Below are positions 45,300 to 58,600 of a stretch of DNA of 64,000 bases, in pieces. The stretch spans positions 682,001-746,000 of the forward strand of contig NC_088308.1 of assembly GCF_910592395.1 (NCBI RefSeq), in the 5' to 3' direction. Both the position numbers and the translations under genes were made by a program. Position 1 is the first letter of the stretch; the number at the start of each line of letters is the position of its first letter. The notes below the pieces were generated by a model. That model was not told the origin of the DNA. It worked only from the letters and a program-made list of their open reading frames with translations, and searched no databases. The stretch is from Lineus longissimus. Taxonomy: Eukaryota; Nemertea; Pilidiophora; Heteronemertea; Lineidae.

Positions 45300-46837
45300 A
45301 TGAATGCTGCAATACTCATATTCAGCCTCCTCTTGTTGAATATACAACTTGCCAGTATGTCCGAAGTCCCACTATATTACGGTTGGTTCCTGGAGCCAGA
45401 AGGGGAGAGGCGCATCGTGCAGATGGCAAGCTCCTACTATGACCAACTGTTGGAGAAACCGAGTGCTGTGAGAGAGATGCTAAACAACTTCAAGCTTGAA
45501 GGTAGGAATCGGAGACACCCGCCCCCACCAAATGCGCACTTAGTCTGGCACATTCCAAATCATCCTGAGAAGATCAGGGGTTAATGTCTCAGGATCGGAT
45601 GATTCCAAATGGGACATCCCGGACACCTCATCCCGGACAGGAAGAGACAATGATCGAGACGCGTACACCAGAGATTTTTTACGGATCTGATCCCGACAGC
45701 TACAACCCGGTTCATCATCGATATTGCGTCAGTCCGATCGATGATGCATAATAGACGTCTGACAACTGAGCAAAAAAAGGGGACAAGTATTGAAGAAGGC
45801 GCATGCATGCAGGTGCATCGGTTCGGTTACGTTCTGTCGACATTTAACCATCAAATCCATCCTGAGCTTCAGGGCCTTTCACTCAGGAGGCACTGCCAGG
45901 AGCTTATGCCAGGTTGAGATACGTGTGAATGACCTTCTATTTGTGAAGGATGAGTTAGGTTGTACGTGGTGCAGAGACAACCATCTCCGGGTCTTCCTTA
46001 AGCCTACTGAAATCGCTCCTGAGAAATCGCTCATTCATGAATACATTTCAGTAGGCTGATTGTTCCACGCACAGGCCATAGATATGACGACTCTTGACCG
46101 GTTTATCAGTAATACAACTGCATTTTTACTCTTGTGTTCTTTCAGGCAACAACTCGTCCGCCCTCTCGAGCTATTTCACGCGAGATGGCCTGGACAGTTC
46201 GAGTTCTACACTCCACGTCACGGCGATGTTTTGCGGGAGAGGGAGCGTTCCAGAATGCCGACCATACATGGAAAAACCTAAACTGAAGCCAGCAACTGGC
46301 AAGGAATATCGCCTGGAAGTCATAGGCTTTGTCATCACGCCTAAGACACTGGGTGCGAGGATACAGCTCTCTAGTGAGCAGTTGGATGTCTGGGGTCAGA
46401 ACGACAATAAAGGCGAAACAAGTTCAGTTAACAAATGCTGCAGCAATTTAGATCTGGGGGAAAATCGTACAGATGCTGGCGATTTCCAACCTATTGTTGG
46501 TAAAGGAAGCCGTGCCCATGCGACACTCTCTTGCGCCAATGGAGTCAGCCCTGTTCAGACTGGATACGATTTAGTCGCTGCAGTCAACTGTGAGGAACAC
46601 TGTAAAAATGACTCGCGCTATTTTTCATTGTCTGGGGCTCGGGGACGTTATTATGGAAACGGGGAATTCGCGATCTATCTCGATAAACCGAACTTCTTCA
46701 ATAGCAGATTTGTCGCATATATAAACAGTGACTCAATCATGTCAATTAGAAACGGTTCAACCCGCTTTGGTTTGAGTTGGGACATGATATCAGTCATACT
46801 GCTGGTGACGCTCACTTTGAGGTATAGAGTGCTTTAA
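45300..46837 (+). CDS. unrecognised secreted, possibly GPI-anchored protein (2 exons)
   Basis: Exon 1 (45300-45501) and exon 2 (46146-46837) join in phase (GAAG/gtagga; tctttcag/GC) to 297 residues. The start MNAAILIFSLLLLNIQLAS is a clear signal peptide. The mature part has a short acidic helical start, several NxS/T sites and seven cysteines (including FCGRGSVPEC, KCC and NCEEHC). The C terminus is a short hydrophobic stretch (WDMISVILLVTLTL) ending four residues later, as in GPI-anchor signals. I recognise no domain. It is divergent from ZGRF1; a poly(A) signal lies at 47205. Gene structure is well supported, function unknown. Confidence 0.72.
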
Positions 46838-47204
46838 CGTGACGTCATCACATGCATGCCCTGCTGCAGGGACAGAAAAGAAAGCAAGTCCAAATTACTA
46901 TGACGGCATTTAATTCAGTTGAGACAAATCATTGTTATTCTGCCATCCAACGTGGCCGTGAAAACACTCTATGGCAAGTATCACATTGAAGTGCTTCCCA
47001 TCTCTCATGCGTAATGAACTTGGTTTCTGTCGGAACCTAATTGACTTGCGATTGTCGGACGATTTGACCATAAATGTATCCATCATTGCTGTGAGTAAAC
47101 CCAACCACAGATTGAGAACAGATAACATTAACATATTCCTTTACATGTACATGTACTTCAAAATCTCAGATTCTTGGATATCCTGTATACAGGCGCACAG
47201 TGGA

Positions 47205-47210
47205 AATAAA
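47205..47210 (+). terminator. poly(A) signal AATAAA of the secreted-protein gene
   Basis: A canonical AATAAA about 370 nt after the stop at 46837, with no exon between. It precedes the convergent TRIM-like gene. Confidence 0.45.
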
Positions 47211-47522
47211 GTCCATAAACACAATGATGATGTGATGTCCACTATCTGCTCGGCCAAGAACCATTCAGTCGTGTCTGTTCCTGGCCGATTTACAGTATTG
47301 AAACGGTTATAAGCAATATCGGGAGCTCCCGGCAATGTCCATGAATCATAAGCTGTGATAAAAGGATGGATTTTCAAACTATTTACAACTCTTGATGGGA
47401 TTTTCAACTATTTAAAAATAGAGCCGTTATTATATATATATATATGCTTTTGCAATCTTCTGTAACGCTTAGTTTGTCTCTGAATCAGATGTGTACACGC
47501 TATCTCTGTCACTGTGCTATAA

Positions 47523-50500
47523 CTAGTAGTTCAAGTCCACTGTCACGTCCCTTCCCAGCAGCTTCCCAAGAATGTTCGAGGTGCCTTTGTTCTCCGTCAT
47601 GGCGGTGACCAAGTGTTCATTCTTACAGAACCCACGGTCTTTCCCGAGGAAGTCCAGCACCTCGCGCGAATGCTCACGGACATGCTCGCCGAAGAACTCC
47701 CCCAAGTTTACCCCATTCGCTTTATGGAACTGGTGCAGGTGCACTAACCCAGCCGTTTTCTTTGCCTGATTCCCTTCCAGCATGCGATCACAGACCACAT
47801 CCGAGGCAGCCACGGCGGTGAAAGCATCTCCAAGCTTTTCTTTCTCCTGCCCGAGTTGGTCCTCGATCCACTCCTGACCCTCTTTCAACTTCATCAGCAG
47901 CGTGTCTCGGTCCTTTTTCAGTCTCCGCTCAATCTCGTCATAAGTGCTATTTATCTGTGCCTTGACGTGTTCATACTGATCTTGCATGCGGGACAGATGC
48001 GCGTCATTCGATGCCCGTTTGCCATCGACTACCTCCTTCATCGCTTGGTATTTGTCTCTCTCCTTCTTCATCTTATTTTCCATGTCGTCGAGTGACAGGT
48101 GGATCGATTGAATTTTGTGGGAATCGGACGGCGAGTCAACTATAAATAAAACGAGATCACAATAAGGGGCAATTGAGCAGAAATACAAAGGCACAACCAC
48201 AACCAGTCGGCACGAGTGCTCGTTACACTCCAAATCAGCTTCAGTCCTCTCCTAAGAGTGATAGTTAGGATGAATGTACAACTTCGGGAGTCTACTGTTT
48301 ACTGAGTGTGCAGCCTTCTTTTGTTCTACGAACTCGTCAAGTTGAGCAGCAAGTATCATACTTGCAACAGTAAGGCAATTCGAATTAAATGACGAACAAG
48401 GGTGCAACTCGGATCGTCAGGCCGAAGACTGAGGCCAGGACACATTTCACTCACACTATATTGTTAGTGCGGACTGGCATGAACGTCTGGTCTGGGCATT
48501 CTGAAAAGGACATGATAACGAAAGAGGCCTATGTACGCACCCCTTCTGTGCAGCAAAGCACAGTCCCTACAAAGGAACCGGTCGCACTGTTGGCAGTAGC
48601 CCGTGGCGGCATTTTCGTGGTCTCGCTGGTAGAAATGGCAGCGCCGCCATTTCTCGTCTTCCTTCCTGGTGAAGTCATAGCCTTTCATCGTGACTCGGCC
48701 CAAGTATTCATCAACTGTCAAGTACCGAAGGGCTTCGTACTCGTTTTCGTCTTCGTCAGACTGCGCCAAAATGTCCTGCAGAAAGTTGAAAACAATCACT
48801 GCATTTTAAGATGCATCACACGTAAAATCATAGAGCTTTTTACGGATAGAGTCTTGCCTAACAGCGCTTCGAATTGCGAGTCTTGCGGGAAGGAATGACC
48901 AGCTACTCGGTGTACACTTAAATGGAACGAATAAAGTGGATGGGAAGGGATGACTTGCATGACACATACGCCTCGGTCAGGACCCCACCAGGCGATTCGT
49001 AAGGTGCACGATATGTCTTTCAGAGAATTGGTGTTCGGATGTGGCCCAAGCTGGATTTAAAGTCCTTATTGCTTTCGCAGTTTTCAAACCCGTAGTTCAT
49101 AATAATCATGCCGTAACATGTCCGAAGATTTTAAAAATGCCTCACCTCTTTCATATGTGGCCGATAGCATTTCTTACAGAGGAACAACTTATGGTGCACG
49201 CAGAAGAACGCTGCCTCTGTCCCGCAGGCTCCACCGTTTTCTGCATTAGCCGGCCTGGTGTTCCCGCAAACTGGAGGGAAAGCAACTTCACTCAGTGTGT
49301 CTTCGACGAGGTTGAAGTCTTCGTACAGCATGCCGTGCCCTGGCGGTCGGTCCTTGGCCTCTGGGTATATCAGCTCCAGCTGACATTGCGGACATGATGT
49401 TGAGTCTGGATTTCGCGGACCTTCGGTTGGAATCCCGTGTGAACATCTGGAGTAACAACAGAAATGAAGAAACTACGGTTGAACCTCCCTATTAAGGACA
49501 CCCTCGGGACTGACAAGTGCTGCCCTTATTCAAGAGATGTCCTAGAAAGGTCAAATTGAATGGAAACAACCAATTTGGGACCCAAACTTGTGTCTTTAAT
49601 AGAGAGGGTGTCCTTAAAAGGGATGTGTTCGCAAAGAGGGGTTCTACTGTATACTGGTGGGAGCAGAGTAAAAGAGAGAGTTTTTCTTATCGCAGTAACC
49701 AACTTTTGGTCCTGGCACCGACGACGACCCGCCAAGGAGGAGGGATTTTTGTCAGATGCGATTGTCTCAGGTCGCTAAAACAAAAATCTCTCGTTTATGG
49801 GGTTCGCTTGAGAAGTCTAGACCCCTTACATTGCTTTCAGTGGGCCTATACTTTGTCCAAACTACTAACGATTTATTCATCCTTTGTCAGCAGATAACAA
49901 TGAAACACTAAACAATTGTAACAATACAATGTACATGTAGTTGAATGAGAAGTAATTATCGATCTGTATTATTCAAAAGACACCACCAATCCAGTTGACG
50001 ACATTGTCACATTTGCTATCAGGGAATTTCTCAAGCTTATGCCTAGTATACTAGTAAGTAAGTGCAGGTTAAGTAGAGTTTAAATTTTCCTAAAAGCAAA
50101 AACTGAGAAGACACTAAAAATACTTATTGTAACAATTCAGTCGTCAAAAAGTATCGGCCTACCACCTCCTTCTCCATACATGTTCCCTTCCATTCTCTCA
50201 GCAGGCTTGGCATCATTCCCGCACTTCTGGGCATTTTCACACCCTGCGCGTTAGGTCAGGGGATTGTGCAATCATCCTGTACGTCAGGGTCTTCAGGGCA
50301 CTTACAGAGCTAATGTAATGTGTGCGAGGGGAGGACCATGGCCCTGATGTTGGAGGATGGGAATGTGAGGGTGTCTTACCGTTTACACCTATGCTTGTCA
50401 CACAGAGCTACAAGTCCGTCCAGATTCGGCCAGCGTTTGCATTCCTTGCAGCGGCCGTGAAGGTTGGAGAAAGATGCCATGTCTATAAATCAGGCAAATA

Positions 50501-51100
50501 ATAACAGTTGTTAGAACACAGTCGTATCGAGTCGAGTGCTGTTGGCGCTAATGGTTAACTTTTTGCATGTATACGCGATGTATACGCGAGTCTTGATTTG
50601 TTCAATTCCGTTAACTGATTTCGTATTGGGACTTCCCTATAATCATGAAATGAGACTAACTAGCGTTGAATACATGGGCCTTTATAATGAGGCATGCTTA
50701 CAACAATGAACAAGTACATGTAATTGGCAAGACCATGCCATGGAAATAATCCACAGGGGGTGCACATTAGGCCAGATGACAACAGGCGAATTGGCAATAG
50801 GCTCATTGAAATTAGGCAATTGACATGCGAAATGGCAATAAACCTGAAAATGTCATCCTGGCACCAGCTGTTTTTTTTACTCCGCCTCTCGGTATTTCAT
50901 ATTTGCATATGTCAGACGCAGGAGTATAATAAACCCGAATCTCATGATCAGGCTGTAGGCCATAGGCCCAGAGGAAATGAATATTGACACCAATGTTGTT
51001 TCAGCCGGGTAAGAAAATTATAACTTGTGTAAAACTCACATGGTTTATGACCTTGGAGAGACTGTCTCACATGTTCGTAGGATTCCCCGTCCATAGTCAT
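47523..51100 (-). CDS. TRIM-like RING / B-box / coiled-coil protein (5 exons)
   Basis: Exons 51100-51040, 50482-50380, 49446-49146, 48775-48541 and 48139-47523 join in phase to 438 residues. A RING-like cluster has C32, C35, C48, H51, C53, C56 and then C73/C76, compatible with a C3HC4 finger apart from the tight H-x-C spacing. A first B-box-like stretch (CGTEAAFFCVHHKLFLCKKC, about 125-150) and a second (C201, then CQQCDRFLCRDC at 216-227) follow. Then a charged coiled coil runs through about 245-330 (EIERRLKKDRDTLLMKLKE). There is no NHL, SPRY or filamin domain after it. A ubiquitin ligase role is inferred from the architecture. The start is uncertain: the first exon is open upstream to an acceptor, and a second in-frame ATG lies at 50480. 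Confidence 0.8.
49476..49649. mobile_element. short pogo-like MITE in a TRIM intron
   Basis: The left end CGGTTGAACCTCCCTATTAA and the right end, whose reverse complement begins CAGTAGAACCCCTC, are related inverted repeats. TA stands at both flanks (49474-49475, 49650-49651), and ggacacc and ggtgtcc words are placed symmetrically inside. It resembles the larger element at 34606-34984. It lies in the intron between TRIM exons 2 and 3. Confidence 0.65.
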
Positions 51101-52170
51101 GCAAGGTTTCACTGGGACTGTTGTTTGGAGGCTGGTAAGTCTTACTGGACAATTAACTGAAAAGAGGACAATTTCTATCCAATCCAAATCATTCACACGA
51201 AGACGAAGTCACAACTAGAAAGTCGGCATGGGAGCACCTTTCGAACACCTTCGGGACGGCCAGCTTACCGTGGTCAAATTTAATAGCAACGAGATAATTG
51301 GAAGCAGCATGATCAGTGAGTGTGTTTATAGCTAGGTGGTCCTGCTGACAGAGGTTCCACTACAGAAATCGTACCGAGATCGCGAACTTTAAAGAAAAAA
51401 TAAACTAAAAACAAAGATCAAACCTCGGCGCTGGCTTTCTTTACCTTGTCCAAGACAAGTTAAATTATCATTCAATGTCTTCCCGAGGTCGGTTCTCTTA
51501 TCTCTGCTGCCATCATGCTTTTCAATTGTTTCGATTATCTAATAGTCTGGTGGTAACCCATATTTTCACATTTCGTTCCAGTTACAGCACAATGACCTTT
51601 ACATCGTTTGCCTTTGATCTGACGTATTGGCTTGTATTGTGAAGCCTCAAGACGAGTAAAAGGAAGGGAAAATGAATGGAGAAGGAGGCGGGCGTAAACA
51701 TGAAGATAATGAAGCCAGAAATGTACTGGGTTTTTCTCCAATGTTCTTGAGACTATCTTATGCAATATCTGTTAAAAGATAATTTCCCCAGCGGTAATCG
51801 ATTACCCAATTAGGCCTCCTGATTGGTTGACAGATGTTTGGTATTCTGGGGATTTCTTGACCTATCATTCAGAGGTTATCAGCGACAAATACTAGTCCAA
51901 GTCAGATTTGCATTCAGGGTTAATTATGACATTTACTTCGGTGTCCGACATATCGATTCTATAGTGTGCAGTCACAATCGCAAAACAATAAAAGCGAAAC
52001 TTGAGGTTGATAGGTGGATTGCGCAGTCTATTATTGACTCAAGTTGTTTTCACGATGTTAAATCACGGGTCAAATCAATTTGATGTTGACAACAGAACAA
52101 TATCTTACCCTGAACAATTTGGGAGGCTCGCTTGGTACAATCTTACGAGGCCGGGGACAGCATCTCACTG

Positions 52171-52567
52171 AGGACAATGTCTCATCGTGGCCATACATAG
52201 GACATTGTCTCATCCTGGCCATACTGAAGACAATGTCTCATCCTGGCCATACTGAGGACATTGTCTCATCCTGGCCATACTGAGGACAATGTCTCATCCT
52301 GGCCATACTGAGGACATTGTCTCATCCTGGCCATACTGAGGACAATGTCTCATCCTGGCCATACTGAGGACATTGTCTCATCCTGGCCATACTGAGGACA
52401 ATGTCTCATCCTGGCCATACAGAGGACATTGTCTCTTCCTGGCCATACTCAGGACAATGTCTCATCCTGGCCATACTGAGGACGTTGTCTCATCCTGGCC
52501 ATACTGAGGATTGTCTCATCCTGGCCATACTGAGGACAATGTCTCATCCTGGCCATACTGAGGACAC
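52171..52567. repeat. 28-bp minisatellite, about 14 copies
   Basis: The unit is gacaatgtctcatcctggcc plus atactgag, repeated head to tail. The fifth base alternates in most neighbouring units between A (gacaatgtc) and T (gacattgtc), so the true period is largely 56 bp. Some copies carry substitutions or a small deletion (near 52500). There are no unique spacers, so it is not a CRISPR array. Confidence 0.92.
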
Positions 52568-52737
52568 TATCTAGCCAAGCCTTGGTTGCTAAAGTGGGTT
52601 ATGTCACAAACCACAGCTTCTTTCCCATCTTGAGGTACACCATGTGACTCTACACAGCCAAACTATACCCAGGCCATGTCCTCCAACAATTATAGGATAC
52701 CAATGAGCAAACAAGAAGTTTAAGAAAATATGATTTC

Positions 52738-52743
52738 TTTATT
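52738..52743 (-). terminator. poly(A) signal AATAAA of the PPxY gene
   Basis: tttatt on the plus strand is AATAAA on the minus strand, 1.28 kb beyond the stop at 54022. The intervening AT-rich sequence has no exons and looks like a long 3' UTR. The 28-bp minisatellite starts just beyond it. Confidence 0.4.
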
Positions 52744-54021
52744 GACTTTTTTGTGAATTTGTATGTACTTGTGTTGTCTATGTATGCCATACTGTCTGTA
52801 CTCTTGTAGTACAATAAAATACTGTAATCAATAAAATAGTATTCGATATAATACCTCACAGCATAAAATACATCATGAAAATACAAAACATTAAAAAATA
52901 AATATCCAGAGAGTTTTTGTTGTTTTGTACTGCGGCAGGAGATTCTGGAAGAGGCACAATGGCAAAAACAACAGTTTCACCTATCAGTCATTGAGCACAT
53001 GCTTGGAATTTGTTTTGATGTGTGCTATGACATCTTGCATGAGTATGCCCCTTACTATGGAACAGTGCGGCAAACTGGTGGAGGTCTACTCAGAGACAAA
53101 ATTGACTGCTACAACACAACAGGCATATTGTTGTTATTTTGAAGTCAGCTGTCTGGATGATTGTCCACTAATTTTGGACGGACATGACTGTTAACACTGT
53201 CAAAATACCTACAAACCATGCAGACATACGCCTCAAGATGGCGCGTGAAAGAAATCAATGTGCAAAAGTGCAAGATTTCCCAGATTCATACTTGTGTGGC
53301 CTTCTTTGTGACACCCTGTCCAATTATATTTACAATGTTCTTGTATCAAAGCATCTATACATGTACATCACCCCAGAGAATCAGCACCATGAGTTTAAAA
53401 TATATCTTAACACATGATTATCACAAGTCTTGTTCCCTGGATCATGTTTGAAAAGAGTAACAAAAGCATTGCACTGATCAATTAAAAGAACATTCAAAAA
53501 TTAGATTCATGTTGAGGTTTTCAGAATTCTAAAAGTAAAAATGAGCCAATCACCGGATACTTAGTCATCTTTTATACAATGTTCAAACACACATGACTCC
53601 TAATTCTCCACAATGAATCATATCGTTTACTGGTCAGTCCTCTCCACACTTGCGAATTGTGTATCCAAAAAGAGTCTGATTGTCCAGTTAAATATACCTC
53701 AAAACCCACTCGACTTCACATTAACAACTCTAAAAGGCATTTTACTGCCCAGTTGAACAACGAGTGACTAGTATCTCAAAAAGTTTGATTGACTTGCGAT
53801 GTGGTCATCAGAAACAGACAGCTCCTGATGCCTTCAAAAATCCCTTGTAATACTTCATTTCCAAGCGTAGCACAGATTAAACTATGCTATGATTGGTATT
53901 GGGTGGTTGGCTTTCCTATTGAGCTCCAGAGATGAAGAAACTGACACATTCTGCCTCGAGTCCAAAGCCAAAAATCCAGTTTAGGTCCCTGATGAATCAA
54001 TTTAATAAAAACATCTTCAAT

Positions 54022-55626
54022 TCAATCGACATCCAAAACAGTGTCTGGCACAGGAGCTTGATTTGTCTGTCTACTCTCCACTGAAGTGTATCCCCCAGTG
54101 CTGCGCATGACATCCTCATAGGATGGCGGGGCGGTCTCTCCATTCAGTCTGAAATGAGTTGTTTTACTTAAATAACTGCACCAACACACTAAATCTGATA
54201 GAGCTTATTGAGGATGGAACGAGAAAGATCCAACAAGTACAAATATGGCAATATTGCATGTAACACATTTGAAAGACATGTGATGCAAGAACAACAACTG
54301 AACAACTAAATGAGGCATATACCTACCCTGCTGGTGGTGGAGCAGTGGGAGGAAAGGTCTGGCCGTCAGTTGACGGATATGGAGGCTGTTGAGATTGTGT
54401 TGAACCCTGGGGGTAAAGGTGCCCTGGGGGTGGACATGTGGGCCCTACCACAGGGGTAAACATGCCATATGATGGCAGTTGGTTGATCCCATTAGAGCTT
54501 CCATTGACACCAGCTGAATATGAGGAGGCACCATAGTTTGGATATGGGGATGCAGGCACTCCAGGATAGGCAGGGGGTGCCCAGTTGTTGGCAGTTGCCC
54601 CAGTGCTGTCCTCCCCATTCAGCATGATGGTCTCTTGTTCTTGTCCCCCAACTGAGACAACGGTGATAGCTTGAACAGAGCCAGCTGCCTGAAAAATGAC
54701 AGTATATTAAGTTATAGTGTTGTCAACAGTGGAACAGGGATTGAGACAACCATTCTGATGCTAACATAACATGATAAGACTTTCTTGAATAACACTATCA
54801 ACATGCACGTCTCTGAAAACTGTCTCTAGTAACCTATGTTTTCAGCAGTTTAAGGCCCCAATTATAGCTCTCATTTCTAAACTGATGGTGCTTACTTTGA
54901 TCAGCCAATGCAAGAGATAAATGTCTTAAGAATTCAGATGCTGTTCAGTCAACTGCCCATATTATAAAACATACTACATCACAATCTCCGACACAAGGAG
55001 GTCTGTCAAGGAGAAATCAATAGAGAGTGAAAGTGCATGGTTAAAAAAGCCTATCTACCTCATTTCCCTGTGGATTGCTGGCTGCATTGCTGCCCTGCGA
55101 CTGTACAAAGCAAGACTGACCTTTGCGGTGCTTGCACAGAACCAAGAAGGCAATGAAGCCTCCAATGAGGCCAATCACTCCAGGAATCAGAAGCGGAATG
55201 CTGGAAAAAGTAGGGTGAGAAGTAAAAGTTACAGACCAGTGTTTGGGCAAGGAGGAGTTGGAGGGGGGGGGGTTATTTTTACAGTTTGGCTGCAGAGCAA
55301 CCCCTTGAGTAAATTTTCTTATAAATCAGTGGCAGGGGACAACCATCAACTCTTTTCATTTGGCCTTGGCCTATTGAAACTTACTTTGCTGGAGCTCCGA
55401 GACCAATCATCAATCCACCGACTCCCATTGCAAAGAGAGACACCAAGGTAATGATGAACGCACACGGATCACACTTCACTGGTTGACCTCCAGAAACGAA
55501 AACCGATCCTCCATGATGACGACGATGACGCCTATGAACATGATGCCGGTGTACAACACGTCTGTGTGCACGCCGGCGCCGTCTCCCTCCCCGGCGTCGC
55601 TCACCTCTCCCTTTGCCTTTACCCAT
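54022..55626 (-). CDS. two-span Pro-rich membrane protein with PPxY motifs (4 exons)
   Basis: Exons 55626-55385, 55200-55059, 54688-54327 and 54148-54022 join in phase to 290 residues. The N terminus (1-40) is extremely rich in Arg, His and Gly. Two hydrophobic spans follow at about 53-78 and 82-102, separated by only a few residues, so a membrane hairpin with both ends in the cytoplasm is likely. A Cys/Ser/Gln linker leads to a Pro/Tyr/Gly-rich tail with PPAY at 166-169 and PPSY at 256-259. PPxY motifs bind WW domains, and small membrane adaptors of NEDD4-type ligases share this layout (NDFIP, WBP1, VOPP1), but I find no specific homology. Upstream, a 5' UTR exon ending at GAGAAAG/gtaaac (about 56307) seems likely. 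Confidence 0.78.
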
Positions 55627-58600
55627 GTCTATGAATGACTGTTCAGGAAACTGAAAAGTACATGGCATGTAAATTGTAATTGGATTCTGATCCACATGGC
55701 ACATGATCACCTTCAAAGGTAAAGGATTTGCCCTAGGTCCAATATCTGAATCGGGACCCGCCCAAGGCCTCACACCTATCCCAAAGTTTTCACCAAAGCA
55801 TCTCAGCCAAAGACCCCCTTCTCTCATCTGCTTATGAGGTAAATTGGCTTAGCCAAGACCCCACTCTACACTCTGACTGATCAAGGACAGGTAGGCCTAG
55901 GAGGGGGGAATTCCTACCTTGCATGTCTACTAACCTAACGCCTCAATTGAATTGCCTCGTCTTCGCACACTGGGCCAGGCTCCAAATCATCTTACCAGGT
56001 AGGTGGATTACCAAGGCCCCACTCTGGCCAAAAGGTAACATCTCCTGTCTGAGAGGTAAAGGGTCTTGCCCAAGGACATTCTGAAGGGTGATGGCAAACG
56101 GTAGTGAACCGACCCGCCGCCAGGCTTTCTTTTGGGAGCGTGAGATAGGAATGAAAATCAAAATGATCAACCAAATGATGCATTCTTAAAAGTAGTTTAA
56201 CACCTTTATGTACTACCTAGATATTTAAAGTAAGTATTATGGCTGCAGAAAGTGTAGAATTTGATGAATTATCAAGGGGAATTGGGCAAATTGTCATTGT
56301 TTACCTTTCTCGTTGTTTCCGTACTTCATTCATACTAATTCCAAGTGTGCCGGGAGCGAATTTATGGTCTCGTTAGGGAGTTTTTCCCAAATGTACGCGA
56401 TGATGACGTGCCCCATTAACAGGACGTAACATCTATTTTAAAATGCGTTTCCAAAGTGAATGCAAGAGGACAACCCATTTGTGTCGTATATCACTGGAAA
56501 CGCCCGATTCCCCTGATTCTGCAGGATGTTAAATCGGGCATTTTATTTCTTTAAATAAATCATAAGCGTCGCATTTGCTCCTAGCTCTGTTCACCATCCC
56601 AAATGGCAATATTGCCAATTGGGCCGGACAATCACGAAAAACCCCAAATATTATACATTTCTTCCTGAATAATTCTTACAGAGACCATTCTCCCATGAAA
56701 GACAGTTGCTTACGCTACGCTTGAGCCATTGACCATTCACACAAGTAGATTTATTCACACCGGCGCCACTGAAGTGCGGGTGTGGGACATCATGTATTTA
56801 AAAATCGTCTGCTAGGACATACAGTTGTGTGAGTTCACTAGAGCTTGCCCAAGGCGGGGGGGGGGGGGGGCACGAAAGGCCTTTTCGAAGAGGACGAATC
56901 AGAGCCATAACAAATCAAATGCACACAACTGCGGTCTTCGATCTTCGGATTGTATACACCCCTCGGTGATGCTTAGCAAGCATGATAGTTGACAAAGCGG
57001 GTAGGCCACATGCGGGCAAATTCGTATTTCTGTTCTCTTTCGTCAGTGGGCGTTGCGTTTCAAAATCTACCTGGAGAAGCTAGGTGCTTTCCATGTTTTA
57101 ACTCATGAAGTCCTTGCTCATCTCTCGTAAAGCCTGGCTGTACCTGGCAATTCAGCGGCAGGCTACTCCTGCAATCGCGCCAACAACACGTCGAGCATTC
57201 TTGGCATCCGCTGCAGAGGCACTCACCGAGATCTCTGGTATTCTCGTTCAACTACACCCAAGGATATGCTGTACCGAAGGGCCTAGTGGGAAGTAAGGCC
57301 CACGAAATACACCGTCATCATGGGGGAGAAAATGAGGATAGAAATTTCTGGGGGTGGCCCTTGGGGCTTTCGCTTGCAGGGAGAGGGACAAGGACCCCTG
57401 AGAATTTCGAAGGTAAGACCACTCTTTCGATGCATGTTTAGAGGGGCCAGGTTTTCTTTCTGTCACATGCCGCCACCACCCGGAAATATTCCCCATATCT
57501 GTTATTGAATTACAAATAGGAATGCGGACAACAGTCTTCCTAACTATTGTTTTGAAAGTGTCTTCAATTGTTGTTTATTTGGACAGTTTGTGGTCTTCCC
57601 ATGTTAAAGCAAATGTTATGAAAATGTTCGGCAAAGAGCATGCTGGTTCAAACCAGGAGTGATCGAACCTTGTTGAAGTCTGCTCAGTCCATTTTTGCAT
57701 CCAAATAATAAAGTGCGGTTACGGGCACCGTAGCTACCAATTTTGGATAACAGTACGGTATCTGTAGAACCACCTCATACAATTTTTTTATGGTGACATT
57801 CAAAACTGCTACACGTCCATCTGGATTAACGCTTACTTGCATCGATACAATGTGCACATATAGGTTGACGTACATGAGTAAAGGTTTCTCGAACATTCCA
57901 ATCGAGCTCGCCTCCTCCTGAAGCAATAACTTGAACAGGTATAAAGATCTAGGAATAATGTAGCCAAGCACGATCGTATAGCAAGAGAAAAATATGCAAA
58001 AGTTGTTTATCGAATAGGAAAATCATGATCAAAGGTTTAGTCATAGCAAGAATTGATAGTTCTGCAGTAGAGTGTCCCACGCCTGATCAGGGGATCCAGG
58101 ATTCGTCCATGGCCGTCGTTGGATCATGGTTATACCCTCACCAGTCGTGAAACATTTTTTGTTGGTTGATGCCGACAGGCAAATTGCACCAGTCCATCTA
58201 AGTATCCAGGCGTCATATCTCAATACGAGACGAGGAGGGTTCTAGCGAGATCCAACATATCTGGTTATTGACAGAAAGAGTTTTCGTAATGCCTGAATTC
58301 TATTAGGCGCTTTGATCTCCGAGCTATTGACGGTCCCGATAGCACCATGCATGTACCATAATCAGTCAAAATACAATACGGCCAGACTCTTTTTTAAGGG
58401 GGAGATTTTCTTCTTTCTCTATACGAAGTTTTACCTCTGCATAGACATATTCAAGTTGACATACACCATGCTGATGTATTCCAGTACTTCTTCCACATGC
58501 TCATAAATATTATGTATCCAATTATATTAATAAGCTTATTGGTACACAAACTGTAAGACAAACCTATCGCGTTACCAAAGGCTGATAAACATAACATTGG

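Noticed and set aside
47430-47444. (ta)n run near the TRIM 3' end
   Set aside because: A short simple repeat without further structure; not informative on its own.
52171-52567. Regular repeats resembling a CRISPR array
   Set aside because: The 28-bp units are directly adjacent with no unique spacers, and the genome is eukaryotic; it is a minisatellite.
57684-58223. Two minus-strand frames with a faint likeness to a ligand-gated channel extracellular domain
   Set aside because: The pieces are in the wrong order for such a domain and the key W-x-D and Cys-loop motifs are missing.
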